From: an uncultured Bacteroidales bacterium
GTDB taxonomy: Bacteria > Bacteroidota > Bacteroidia > Bacteroidales > Paludibacteraceae
Assembly: GCA_900317745.1 (NCBI GenBank)
Contig: ONHW01000016.1
Location: 18,031 to 82,030 of the forward strand
Direction: 5' to 3'
DNA: 64,000 nt
The notes under the pieces are model-generated. The model was not told the origin of the DNA and made no database searches. It saw only the letters and a program-made list of their open reading frames with translations. Below are positions 42,906 to 52,700 of this stretch, piece after piece (the first letter of the stretch is position 1; every line of letters starts with the position of its first letter). The position numbers and the translations under genes are program-made.

Positions 42906-45661
42906 TGCAATTGTCCTTTCATAAATTCGTTGTAATCGTCCATAGTCTTGCCGTTGCCAATCAGTTTGCTGTTGGTTTCGGTGATAGGCACGACGGTTAT
43001 TTGCCGGTTAGTGACGAGTGCTTTCATCTCTTCGCTCTCGAGGAGTATGCCGATGTACCATTCGGCTTCGTCCATCGACTCCATTCCGCTGATACGCAGT
43101 GTCGGTCCAGCGCTATAGGCTTGCAGAGCGGTGAGGTCGAAGTCTCGGATAAGGAAGCGCGTGAAGTTGAACAGCGCCACTTCGTAGAGCAGGTTGTTGA
43201 GGTCGGCTTGTATCTCTTCGTCCGTCATGACGGAGGTGGCAGGGTAGATGAGCAGTACAAAAGCTTTCTCGTTGCGCTCGGCAGAGAACTGAACCGTTGT
43301 GTCGGCAGCCTGCTCTTCGGGTTGCACATCTTCGCGTTTGGTAGAGAGAGTGGATACAGCGCCGCCCTTCTGGCTCTCCATACCTTGTCCGAGCATAGCC
43401 AGCATGTCGCGGCTCATGGTTGCCAGTTCGGAGTCGGGGTAACGGGCAATCATATCACGCAGCGACTCGGCAAACGAGTCTTTGCCCTCGGTGCGGGCTT
43501 TGGCAACCGCGTTGAGGAACAGGAACCGCGGCATAAGCGGCGAGAGCGGATAGTTCTGCTCGGCATGTTGCGTGTTTGCCTTGACGGTAGCGAACTGCCC
43601 GACGCGATAGGCGTTGTATGTTGCCTCGTAGAGCGAATCCTGTTCGGCAGCCATTCGGCGGAGTTGTGCAAAGTATTGCGGGTCGGCAACAATCTTCGCC
43701 TGCTTGGTGTCAGGATACTTGGTGAGTATGGCCTGTCGTGCGCTTTCGGCTTCGGCAGGTTTGTTGTCCTTGAGCGCATCGAGGTAACGGGCATAGTACA
43801 GTTCTACACAGCGCTTGTCTTGCGGGAAACGCCTGCAGAACTCCTCGAAGGTGGCGTCTGCCTGAACGGTGTCCTGAAGCTTGTCCTTGTAGATGAAGAT
43901 CATCTTGAACATGGCATCGGCTATGGTGGAGTCGCTTATGGCGAATTCTTCGGGTGTGCGGGGTATCTGCTGGAGATAATACGCCGGGTCGTAGATATCC
44001 GTTACGCGCGGTTTGACTGTAGTAATGCTGTCGGCAGCAATGCTGTCGGTTGATTCGCTGAGGTCGGAATCTTCGGTTGATTCATCGGTAGGCGGAGTCC
44101 AGTCGCCTGAAGAGGCTTTGCTCTTGCGTCGCCAGTTGTCTTCCAGTGGCCGGTTGCCCCAGCGGCGTGAGAACTCCTGTTTGCCGTTGCGCATGAGCTG
44201 AGCGTTGTAGAAGTACCACTCGCCCGTTGCACCTGCTCCGCCGAACATCTTTGATGTGTTGACGCTGTTCAGGCCTTTGTCGCGTGCTTCGCGCTCCTGC
44301 TGAACGGCTTTGGCTGAGTCTTCGGCTTCGGCTTTGCGCAGGTCGGCAACAACCTTTTCGGCAATCTTGAGTTGTTCTTCTTCGCTGAGTGTACTCAGGT
44401 GCTGCAGCGAGTCTTGCAGAACGACTGTGCCGTATTCGGTGCTCAGTTCGTCAAGAACTTCGGCGAGTGTGCGCGTGCGCTGGTAACCTTCTGATTCGGC
44501 GGGAAGGATAGTGATAGCCTCGGAGTAGCATGGCGCAGCCTTGGTGTAGTTGCGCTGAGCGTAATAGATGTCACCGGCTTTGAGCAGCACGGCGGCTTTG
44601 TCCATGCCGTTCTTCTCGCTCTTCTCGATAGCCAGTTCGTAGTTTTCGAGGGCTTGTGCGGTGTCGTGCTGTGCAAGATAGATATCGCCGATAGCGCCGT
44701 AGAGGACGTCAAGTTGCTCGTGGTACTTGTAGTTCTTCGCCATGTTTTTGAGTTGGCGGATAGATTTTTTCTTGTCGGCAGACACGAGTGCCATGCGGAT
44801 GCGTGCATTAAAATCCATCTGCACAGGCGGATAGAGCCGCGTGCACTTTTTGTAAGCATCATAGGCGTCGGCAGGTTTGCCGTCGAGTTCGTATAGTTGG
44901 CCGAGTACGTAAGCGAAGCGTGCGCGGTTGCCTTTGCGTTTCTCGTCGGGCATAGCCAGTTTGACGAAAGGAATGGCTTCCTTGTACTGCTTTGCTTTGA
45001 GCCGGATATCTGCCGTTGTGGCAGCGTAGAGTGAGGCGTGTTTGCGCTTGAGATTGTCCGCCTGCACCTTGTTGAGCATATCTTCCGCCTCGTATATCCA
45101 GCCCATCTCGGCGTAGGCTCGTGCGACCCATAACTGGCATTGCGCGACAACATCGGCATCGTAGTCGTAATGCCGCATGACGTAGTTGAATGTACCTACC
45201 GAGCCGAGGAAATCGCCCTTGTGGAACTCCGCCTGACCGAGTAGGATCCAGGCGTCCGCCAGTTCTTTGTTGAACTCGCCCTGCTTGAGCCACGCCTTGT
45301 ATTTAGGGTCTTTGGAGCGATTGGGGTCGGGTTTGGGTTTCGCTTTTATGGAGTGGAGTTTGATACACTTGCGGCACTTCTCGATAGTGACGTCCATTTT
45401 TCCGGAAGCGGATTCAGCGGCTTTGTGGTCGGAGACGGGGTACAGGGGCAATATCTCGCCGTAGTTGTCCTCGTGGGCTGTGGCGATCTGCTCCAGTCCT
45501 TCGTTGAAGGCGTTGCGTCCGTTGAAGGCGATGTTGTACTTCGTTTTGGTCTGGTGATACCAGCGCGACATGCCGGTGTTCTTCTGTGTGGAACAGGAAG
45601 ACGCCAGTAGCGCCAGCAGAACGGCGGCGAAGAGATATGTTATGTGGTTATGAAGTTTCAA
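42902..45661 (-). CDS. porW: T9SS lipoprotein PorW/SprE (TPR repeats)
   Basis: 919 residues, lipoprotein signal with Cys at 23 (ALLASSC). The N-terminal segment (CSTQKNTGMSRWYHQTKTKY, then FNGRNAFNEGLEQI) is characteristic of SprE/PorW. TPR repeats follow through about residue 700 (WILLGQAEFHKGDFLGSVGTF, AYVLGQLYELDGKPADAY). PorW/SprE is needed for type IX secretion and, in gliders, for motility. Its presence supports T9SS export of the tailed proteins at 1153-17338. Confidence 0.85.
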   Translation of the reverse strand: MKLHNHITYLFAAVLLALLASSCSTQKNTGMSRWYHQTKTKYNIAFNGRNAFNEGLEQIATAHEDNYGEILPLYPVSDHKAAESASGKMDVTIEKCRKCIKLHSIKAKPKPDPNRSKDPKYKAWLKQGEFNKELADAWILLGQAEFHKGDFLGSVGTFNYVMRHYDYDADVVAQCQLWVARAYAEMGWIYEAEDMLNKVQADNLKRKHASLYAATTADIRLKAKQYKEAIPFVKLAMPDEKRKGNRARFAYVLGQLYELDGKPADAYDAYKKCTRLYPPVQMDFNARIRMALVSADKKKSIRQLKNMAKNYKYHEQLDVLYGAIGDIYLAQHDTAQALENYELAIEKSEKNGMDKAAVLLKAGDIYYAQRNYTKAAPCYSEAITILPAESEGYQRTRTLAEVLDELSTEYGTVVLQDSLQHLSTLSEEEQLKIAEKVVADLRKAEAEDSAKAVQQEREARDKGLNSVNTSKMFGGAGATGEWYFYNAQLMRNGKQEFSRRWGNRPLEDNWRRKSKASSGDWTPPTDESTEDSDLSESTDSIAADSITTVKPRVTDIYDPAYYLQQIPRTPEEFAISDSTIADAMFKMIFIYKDKLQDTVQADATFEEFCRRFPQDKRCVELYYARYLDALKDNKPAEAESARQAILTKYPDTKQAKIVADPQYFAQLRRMAAEQDSLYEATYNAYRVGQFATVKANTQHAEQNYPLSPLMPRFLFLNAVAKARTEGKDSFAESLRDMIARYPDSELATMSRDMLAMLGQGMESQKGGAVSTLSTKREDVQPEEQAADTTVQFSAERNEKAFVLLIYPATSVMTDEEIQADLNNLLYEVALFNFTRFLIRDFDLTALQAYSAGPTLRISGMESMDEAEWYIGILLESEEMKALVTNRQITVVPITETNSKLIGNGKTMDDYNEFMKGQLQ

Positions 45662-45667
45662 GGGAGG

Positions 45668-45723
45668 TATGATGTGTTATGTTTGATGTATGATGTATGA
45701 TGTATGATGTGTTATGTTTGACG
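45668..45723. repeat. Short tandem repeat between porW and tsaB
   Basis: TATGATGTGTTATGTTTGA occurs at 45668-45686 and again at 45703-45721, with copies of the heptamer TATGATG between. It lies just upstream of the porW start; slippage could change the porW leader, but there is no evidence of regulation. Confidence 0.6.
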
Positions 45724-45728
45724 TGTGG

Positions 45729-46502
45729 TTAGTGAGCGGTTAGTCCTTTGACGTGCGAGGGCGCGGCAACGAACTCCTTGAGGTAGTTGGGTTCGAAGTA
45801 CGCGATGTCCTTGCCTGCAACGGTTCGCACGAGTTCGGGGTTGTTGCGGTAGGCGTGCGCCAATTGTCCGGCAGCTGTGCCGGTGGGCAGAATACCGTCT
45901 ATCCAATGTGCGTGCGGATGGCTAATGACTGATCTGCACTTGTCGGCGCCGTTGCCGCAGAAGTAGATGTCATGGTCGGCGAGCAGATCGGCGAAGCTCT
46001 GTTCGTCAATCACCTTGGCTGCAAGGGGCTGAACGACACGGAGATTGGTGTCATACACGGTGCAATATACCTCCATGCGTCGTGCGTCAATCATCGGGCA
46101 AATCAGCGTTGGGTGTTGAGTGACATCCCCCGACCCCTTCTCAGAAGGGGAGATTGGTTGAGTATTGAGAGCTGCGTGGGCAATGACGGCGAGAGTGGGT
46201 ACAGCGAGCAGCGGTATTTCCAGCCCGTAGCACAGCCCTTTGGCAAGTGAGGCGGCGATGCGCAGTCCTGTGTAGGAGCCGGGACCTTCGGAAAGAACGA
46301 TGGCGTCCAAAGCAGGTTTTGCTTGGTTACTACACGAAGAGGCGGAAGTGTTGAGGCTTGCCTGCAGCTCTTGCACATAAGCGGGTAACAAGGCGGCGTG
46401 GTTGCTGCCGGTGAGGTTGCAACGTTCAGCAATAACCTTGCCGTCTTGCAGCAGTGCGGCAGAGCAGACGTCGGTTGAACTATCTAATGCGATTGTAGTC
46501 AT
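45729..46502 (-). CDS. tsaB: tRNA threonylcarbamoyladenosine biosynthesis protein TsaB
   Basis: 257 residues from ATG 46502 (MTTIALDSSTDVCSAAL); an in-frame start 21 bases upstream gives no better match. SEGPGSYTGLRIAASLAKGL and MIDARRMEVYCTVYD are family signatures. With TsaD and TsaE it transfers the threonylcarbamoyl group to tRNA A37. Between HAALNT and TLICPMIDAR there is an insert of about 17 residues (QPISPSEKGSGDVTQHP) encoded by a palindromic repeat at 46127-46152. Confidence 0.9.
   Translation of the reverse strand: MTTIALDSSTDVCSAALLQDGKVIAERCNLTGSNHAALLPAYVQELQASLNTSASSCSNQAKPALDAIVLSEGPGSYTGLRIAASLAKGLCYGLEIPLLAVPTLAVIAHAALNTQPISPSEKGSGDVTQHPTLICPMIDARRMEVYCTVYDTNLRVVQPLAAKVIDEQSFADLLADHDIYFCGNGADKCRSVISHPHAHWIDGILPTGTAAGQLAHAYRNNPELVRTVAGKDIAYFEPNYLKEFVAAPSHVKGLTAH
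46127..46152. repeat. Palindromic REP-like element inside tsaB
   Basis: CCCCTTCT (46134-46141) and AGAAGGGG (46143-46150) form an 8-bp stem around one base, preceded by CCCCCGA. The related sequence CCCCTAACCCCTCCCTGAAG lies in the gap at 49680. Its length keeps tsaB in frame. Confidence 0.65.
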
Positions 46503-46568
46503 ATCGTTTGGTGTGTGGCGCATACGCGTTGTTTATTGTGCAGCGCATACGCGCACGCAAAAAGCCCA

Positions 46569-46600
46569 CAAAGTTACAAAAAATAAATCGGAAATGCAAA
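46569..46600 (-). promoter_or_regulatory. Minus-strand promoter of the tsaB/porW series
   Basis: On the minus strand TTTG (46600-46597), 20 bases, TAACTTTG (46576-46569); tsaB starts at 46502. Confidence 0.75.
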
Positions 46601-46745
46601 TTTTTGAGGGATTTTTTGGTTTGTTCTGAGATTTTGATTAGTCGTGTGGGCAAAAGCGGGGAAAACTGGTGGCGGAAGCAACGAAAATGAAGGGGATTTG
46701 CGGGGAAACAGCAGTCTTTTGAAATGAAGAAAAAACGGCGGAAAG

Positions 46746-46770
46746 TATATATATACGTAGTATATATATA
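46746..46770. repeat. 11-bp AT-rich inverted repeat
   Basis: TATATATATAC (46746-46756) and GTATATATATA (46760-46770) are perfect inverted copies around GTA. Possible protein-binding site or cruciform; AT simple sequence lowers its significance. Confidence 0.5.
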
Positions 46771-46809
46771 GTATGTGCATGAAAAATGAAAAACAGGTCT
46801 ATTATCCTA

Positions 46810-46838
46810 CGGTTATCATACGGTTATGTTGCGGTTAT
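46810..46838. repeat. Three CGGTTAT copies at 11-base spacing
   Basis: CGGTTAT begins at 46810, 46821 and 46832, exactly 11 bases apart. GGTATCG then occurs at 46849 and 46860, also 11 apart. The spacing puts the copies on one helix face, as for an activator or repressor array; they lie about 120-150 bases upstream of the fba promoter. Confidence 0.55.
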
Positions 46839-46958
46839 CATTTGGTAAGGTATCGATACGGTATCGAAAACGGAGCGGAAATGGAGTGGGAATGGAGGAG
46901 TTGGGAAAGGTGGTTGAAAAGAAAAAATGCAGAAAAGTAACATTTTTATGCGTGAAAA

Positions 46959-46990
46959 TTTGCAAATGTGGGATTTTTTTCGTAACTTTG
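46959..46990 (+). promoter_or_regulatory. fba promoter
   Basis: TTTG (46959-46962), 20 bases, TAACTTTG (46983-46990). The transcript would have a leader of about 150 bases that opens with a GC-rich hairpin (47006-47012 with 47019-47025) and then lacks structure. Confidence 0.75.
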
Positions 46991-47147
46991 TGCGATAATT
47001 CTACGCGTGCGCCAAAATGCGCGCGGAAGCAAGCGCGAATGTGACAATATAATCAAAGCAGTTGAACAAATATACGCGAAGTAATCAATCAACAAACACA
47101 AAACAAACAAAATACAATAAACAAACAATTAAAAATCAAACAAAATT

Positions 47148-48149
47148 ATGGTAAGTTACAAGGAATTAGGTCTTGTGAACACCCGTGAGATGTTCGCCAA
47201 GGCAATCAAGGGCGGGTATGCTATCCCCGCATTCAACTTCAACAACATGGAGCAACTTCAGGCAATCATCAAAGCTTCGGCTGAGACAAAGAGCCCGGTT
47301 ATTCTGCAAGTATCGAAAGGCGCCCGCAACTACGCCAACCAAACGCTGCTGCGTTACATGGCACAAGGTGCTGTAGAATATGCCAAGGAACTTGGCTGGG
47401 AGCATCCGCAGATCTGTCTGCACCTGGATCACGGTGACAGCTTCGAGCTTTGCAAGAGCTGCGTTGATTTCGGATTCTCGAGCGTGATGATCGACGCATC
47501 GTCGCTGCCTTACGAGGAGAACATTGCTCTGACCAAGAAAGTGGTAGAGTATGCTCACAAGTATGACGTAACCGTTGAGGCTGAGTTGGGCGTATTGGCA
47601 GGTGTAGAGGACGAAGTTTCGTCGGCAGTTAGCCACTACACGAAGCCTGAAGAGGTTGTTGATTTTGCTACCCGTACGGGTTGCGACTCGCTGGCTATCT
47701 CGATCGGTACGAGCCACGGTGCATACAAGTTCACTCCGGAGCAGTGCACGCGTGACCCGAAGACCGGCAGGCTCGTTCCTCCTCCATTGGCCTTTGATGT
47801 ACTGGACGCTATCATGGAGCAGTTGCCCGGTTTCCCGATCGTACTGCACGGTTCGTCAAGCGTTCCGCAGGAGTATGTAGATATGATCAACAAATACGGC
47901 GGCAAGCTGCCTGACGCAGTAGGTATCCCCGAGGAGCAATTGCGCAAGGCTGCAAAGAGTGCCGTTTGCAAGATCAATATCGACTCGGACAGCCGTCTGG
48001 CGTTTACTGCAGCCGTTCGCAAGGTATTTGCAGAGAAGCCGAGTGAGTTTGACCCACGTAAGTACTGCGGTCCTGCTCGCGACCTGATGGAGGAGCTGTA
48101 CAAGCACAAGATTATCAATGTGCTGGGCTCGGACGGCAAGGCTGAGTAA
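47148..48149 (+). CDS. fba: Fructose-bisphosphate aldolase class II
   Basis: 333 residues. Zinc-binding and active-site segments: LHLDHGDS, VEAELGVLAGVED, SIGTSHGAYKF and VLHGSSSVP. It interconverts fructose-1,6-bisphosphate and the two triose phosphates in glycolysis and gluconeogenesis. Strong promoter, long leader and high use of preferred codons suggest high expression. Confidence 0.95.
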   Translation: MVSYKELGLVNTREMFAKAIKGGYAIPAFNFNNMEQLQAIIKASAETKSPVILQVSKGARNYANQTLLRYMAQGAVEYAKELGWEHPQICLHLDHGDSFELCKSCVDFGFSSVMIDASSLPYEENIALTKKVVEYAHKYDVTVEAELGVLAGVEDEVSSAVSHYTKPEEVVDFATRTGCDSLAISIGTSHGAYKFTPEQCTRDPKTGRLVPPPLAFDVLDAIMEQLPGFPIVLHGSSSVPQEYVDMINKYGGKLPDAVGIPEEQLRKAAKSAVCKINIDSDSRLAFTAAVRKVFAEKPSEFDPRKYCGPARDLMEELYKHKIINVLGSDGKAE

Positions 48150-48179
48150 TTGATAATTGACAATTGATAATTGACAGTT

Positions 48180-49673
48180 ATGCTTCCATTTATGACAGCC
48201 GAACAGGCTGCTGAATTGATACAGAACGGCGACGTCTTGGGCATGGGTGGTTTTACCGCCACGGGTGTGCCCAAGTCGGTACCGTTTGCTCTGGCACAAC
48301 GTGCCGAGAGATTGCACGCCGAAGGTAAACCTTTCCGCGTAGGTCTGGAGACCGGTGCTTCGATGGGTGACAGTTGCGATGGTGCGCTGGCACGTGCTCA
48401 CGCAGTAGAGTTCCGTACACCGTATCAGTCGAACAAATCGATGCGCGAGGAGATCAACGCCGAAGGCACACATTACTTCGACATGCACCTGAGCCACATG
48501 GCACAGGATCTGCGTTACGGCTTCCTGCCTCGTCCGAAATGGGCGATCATCGAGGCTTCGTATGTAGGTGAGGACGGTACGATCGTTCCTGCCGCAGGTA
48601 TAGGTATCATGCCTACGATCTGCAACATGGCAGAGAAGATCATTATCGAGCTGAACGAGATGTTCCCCGCTTCGATGCGCGGCATGCACGACTTGTACGA
48701 GCCGCTGGATCCGCCTTATCGCAAGGAGATACCTATCTACAAGCCGTCTGACCGTTGCGGTAGCGACCATATCAAGGTTGACCCGAAGAAGATTGCCGCT
48801 GTAGTGAAGACCAACCGTCCGAACGAGATTCCCGCTTTCACTCCGGTGGATGAGACGACCGCGAAGATCGGCGCTAACGTAGCCGCGTTCCTTGAGGCCG
48901 AACTGAAAGCCGGAAGGATTCCTGCTTCGTTCCTGCCGATACAGTCGGGTGTAGGCAACGTAGCCAACGCCGTGCTTGGTGAGCTGGGCAAGAACCCGCA
49001 TATCCCGCCGTTTGAGATGTACTCGGAGGTTGTACAGGACTCGGTTATCGACCTGATTAAAGCCGGTCATTGCAAGTTTGCTTCGGGCTGCTCGCTGCGT
49101 CTGGTAGAGAGCAAGATGGCCGAGGTACTGGCAGACCTGGACTTCTATCGCGACAAGCTGCTGCTTCGTCCGCAGGAGACATCGAACAACCCGGAGATCA
49201 TCCGCCGGCTCGGTCTGATTGCTATCAACACGGCTCTGGAGGCAGATATCTACGGCAACGTTAACTCAACGCACGTGACGGGTGTAAAGATGATGAACGG
49301 CATCGGCGGTTCGGGCGACTTTGCTCGTAACGCTTACCTGAGCATCTTCACGACCGCTTCGACCGCGAAGAACGGTGCTATCTCGTCAATCGTGCCGATG
49401 GTGACCCACGTGGATCACTCGGAGCACTCGGTGAAGGTGATCGTAACCGAACAAGGTGTGGCTGACCTGCGTGGCAAGAGTCCGCGTCAGCGTGCCGAGG
49501 AGATCATCAACAACTGCGTCGCTCCCGAGTACAAAGAGATGCTTCGCGACTATCTGAAACATGCAAAGCACGGTCAGACACAGCACAACCTGTCGCTGGC
49601 TTTCGCTATGCACGAGGAGTTCATGAAGTCGGGTGACATGCGGAACACGAAGTGGGAGAACTACCTGAGATAA
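48180..49673 (+). CDS. Acetyl-CoA hydrolase/CoA-transferase family protein
   Basis: 497 residues from ATG 48180; a TTG 9 bases upstream is not needed. GMGGFTATGVPKSVP and QSGVGNVANAVLGEL, with the catalytic Glu likely in PFEMYSEVVQDSV, place it in the acetyl-CoA hydrolase/transferase family that includes succinyl-CoA:acetate CoA-transferase. It probably forms acetate or moves CoA between acids in fermentation. It follows fba by 30 bases, filled with repeated ATTGATAATTGAC. Confidence 0.85.
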   Translation: MLPFMTAEQAAELIQNGDVLGMGGFTATGVPKSVPFALAQRAERLHAEGKPFRVGLETGASMGDSCDGALARAHAVEFRTPYQSNKSMREEINAEGTHYFDMHLSHMAQDLRYGFLPRPKWAIIEASYVGEDGTIVPAAGIGIMPTICNMAEKIIIELNEMFPASMRGMHDLYEPLDPPYRKEIPIYKPSDRCGSDHIKVDPKKIAAVVKTNRPNEIPAFTPVDETTAKIGANVAAFLEAELKAGRIPASFLPIQSGVGNVANAVLGELGKNPHIPPFEMYSEVVQDSVIDLIKAGHCKFASGCSLRLVESKMAEVLADLDFYRDKLLLRPQETSNNPEIIRRLGLIAINTALEADIYGNVNSTHVTGVKMMNGIGGSGDFARNAYLSIFTTASTAKNGAISSIVPMVTHVDHSEHSVKVIVTEQGVADLRGKSPRQRAEEIINNCVAPEYKEMLRDYLKHAKHGQTQHNLSLAFAMHEEFMKSGDMRNTKWENYLR

Positions 49674-49679
49674 GCCTAC

Positions 49680-49706
49680 CCCTAACCCCTCCCTGAAGGT
49701 AAGGGA
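49680..49706. repeat. REP-like element after the CoA-transferase gene
   Basis: CCCTAACCCCTCCCTGAAGG with TCCCT (49690-49694) able to pair with AGGGA (49702-49706), followed by an A-run. It resembles the palindrome inserted in tsaB and sits in the 48-base gap before the CHAT gene. Confidence 0.5.
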
Positions 49707-49721
49707 AAAAATTGCAATATA

Positions 49722-52700
49722 ATGGGTAAACTATATCGGAACATAGTAACAGCGGTGCTGCTCGCCTTCGGGTGGGTAGCACCCTTGTGCGCCGCACCTC
49801 TGACACAAGCGGAGGTAGATGCGCTGTACGAACGCATCGATGCGTTGTATGCAGAAGGAATGAATGCCTACAAAGCAGGCGATTACGCCAAGACAGCGAC
49901 CATGCTGACGGAGGCCGTTGCTCTGCAAAAACAGATCGCCGAAGATGAAGACCTATTGGCAATGAGTACCACGTTGGCTGCGGCTCAGTCGCAAGCCGGT
50001 GAGTACCAAGCCGCCTTAACAACAACAGAAAACTCGATAGCTCTTGCCAAACGTCTGAAAGGCGAATCGGCACCGGAGCTGACCCAATTGGAAAACAACC
50101 GCGCCTATCTGCAGAGCAAGATCAGTATGCCCGTGGAGGAGCGCGTAGAGATAGTACGCCACACGATCGTCCGTGAGGCGGATACGACCGCTGCCCAACG
50201 GCTGTTTGCACAAGCCACGGCAGCTTATCGTCAGGGCGAGTGCCAGAGAGCCTTGCAGCTGACGCGTCAGGCTGTGGCAATGGATACGCTGAAGCTGATC
50301 TATGACTCGGATATTCGTACGGCGTATCATAACATTGCCGCGTGCCGGATGGAAGGAGCGCGCGGGCAGAAGAACAGAGGCGAATACAATCAGGCGCTCA
50401 AGAGTCTGCAAGCCATACTGGACGAGTTCGGACAGTCGGCACCGAAGAAAGAGATAGAGAGTGAGATGGCGAGTTGTTACAGTCTGAACGGCGATTACGA
50501 GAAGGCGATAAGCATCTATAACCGCCTGTTGCAACAAGACCCGACGAATGTTGCCATACAGAACAATCTGGCGTTGTGCTATGCGCGCATAGGCGACTAC
50601 AGCCGTTCGCTGAGTATGCAGGAGAAAGCGTTGCGTCTGACACCGGATAATGCCGAGCTGCTGACGAACATCGCTACGACGTATTTCCGTCAAGGCGACT
50701 ACAGCAAAGCTCTGCAAACAACCGACCGTGCTGCGGAGATCATCCGCCGGAAAGACGGTGAGCAGAGTGCCGCCTACGCTACGGCGCTGGTGAACAGAGG
50801 TGCCTGTCTGGCAATGATGGAAAGAACGGACGAAGCGCTGGCAGCCAACGAGCAGGCGCTCGCCATACAGAACAGTGTGCTCGGGGCGAACCATATCAAT
50901 GTAGCCACAACGCTGAACAACATTGCCGACTGCCACTACCGCAGGCTGGATTATCAGCAGGCGATGGACAACCTGCAGTTGGCGGCACAGATACGCAAGA
51001 ACGTGCTGGGCGTGCGGCATCCGGACTATATATTCACGGTGAACAATATAGCCGCGTGCTGTCTGGCTCTGGGTGACAAAGCCGGTTACGCCGCCCGCAA
51101 GCAGGAGTGCCTAAATTGGATGCTCTCCGATGTGCGGCAGAACTTCACGTGGCTGACCGAGCAGCAGCGGCAACTGTTTGTGCAACAGCGCACTCCGCTG
51201 CTGGAGGGTATAGTGGCGTCGTATTGTCCGGACGGCATGCAGTACGACAAGCAGTTGCTGACCAAGGGACTGCTGCTGTCGTCGGCGGTAGAGTTGGAGC
51301 GAATCATGCACGAGGCAAAAGATGCGGAGATAACGCGTTTGTTCGGCGAGTTGCGTACGATACGATTGGCGTTGGACGGCCTATATGCGCAGCCAGCCGA
51401 TGCGCAAGACAGACCGCAGATCGAACAACTCAGCCGTCAGGCGGAAGCAGCCGAGCAGCAGTTACTTGCCCGTTCGCAGGCGTACGGCAACCTGACGCGC
51501 AGCCTGACATATCATTGGCAAGACGTACAAAAGGCACTGAAAGATAATGAAATAGCCGTGGAGTTTGCCAAGGCAGGTCAAGGCGACGAGTCGCAGTATG
51601 TGGCGCTGGTGCTGCGCAAGGGCTGGAGTGCACCGAAGAGTGTGCGGGTAGGCAAGCAAGCGGATTTTGCTGAGTATATACAGAAGCGCTACAGAGCATA
51701 CGAGTACGAGGAGTTGGGTAATGCTATTTGGCACGATGTGTTAGCAGCCGCCGGAGCCAAGGACGGCGAGGTGATCTATTTCTCGCCGGACGGGTTTATG
51801 TACCAGATGGGTATCGAGTATCTGACCGCCGACGGCAAACTGATGAACGACGCGTATCAGATGTGCCGGTTGTCGTCCACGCGTATGCTTTGTCAGAAGC
51901 CGAAGCACACCACAGGAAAAGATATGACGTTATTCGGAGGTCTGCTATACGGGCCAAACAATACGAAAGGTGAGAAGTTCCAGTACCTGCCTGCAACGCT
52001 CAAGGAGGTGCAGAACATTTCCGCCATGTACCCGGGTTCGAAGACCATAACAGGCGGCGAAGGCACAGAGGAGGCGTTCTACGCCCTGTCGGGTCAGTCG
52101 CCTGCGCAGTTGCATATAGCTACGCACGGCTTTTATATCAAGGGTGAGCGTGCGCAGGAGATGGCCGCCGGCACGCGTGGTGCGGGATTCATCCGTATAG
52201 GTGCAAACAGCGAGGTGGCTGACAATTCGATGAGCCGCACGGGTCTGCTGTTGAGCGGCGCCGAGACAGGCTGGACGGGTACGGCGGCAGAACAGCATGC
52301 TGACGGTGTGCTCACGGCGCGGGAGATCATGCTGACCGACCTGCATACGACCGAACTGGCAGTATTGTCCGCCTGTCAGACGGGTATGGGTGATATAGAA
52401 GCGGACGGTGTGGCAGGTCTGCAGCGCGGATTGAAGAAAGCCGGTGTGCAAACAATGATGATGAGTCTGTGGGACGTGAACGATGAAGCAACAGGTATGC
52501 TGATGACCACGTTCTACGAAGGATTGTTGCAGGGCAAGAGCAAGCAGCAGGCGTTGCATGACGCGCAGGAGAGAGTGCGGACGTTCACGGGCAACAGCGC
52601 CCAGGCGCAACGTGCGATAAGCGAGGAAGAGGAGTATATGGCTGAGGTGGAAGAAGAACTTGCGGGCAACACGCGTGCCGCGCGACCGCTGAAGTTCCTC

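Larger units (their letters stand above)
46503..47147. other. 645-base intergenic regulatory region between tsaB and fba
   Basis: It contains divergent promoters for tsaB (46569-46600, minus) and fba (46959-46990, plus). Between them are an AT-rich inverted repeat (46746-46770), phased CGGTTAT repeats (46810-46838) and purine-rich sequence. The fba leader has a GC-rich stem-loop (47006-47025) and then about 100 A-rich bases. No gene or tRNA was found. Confidence 0.65.
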
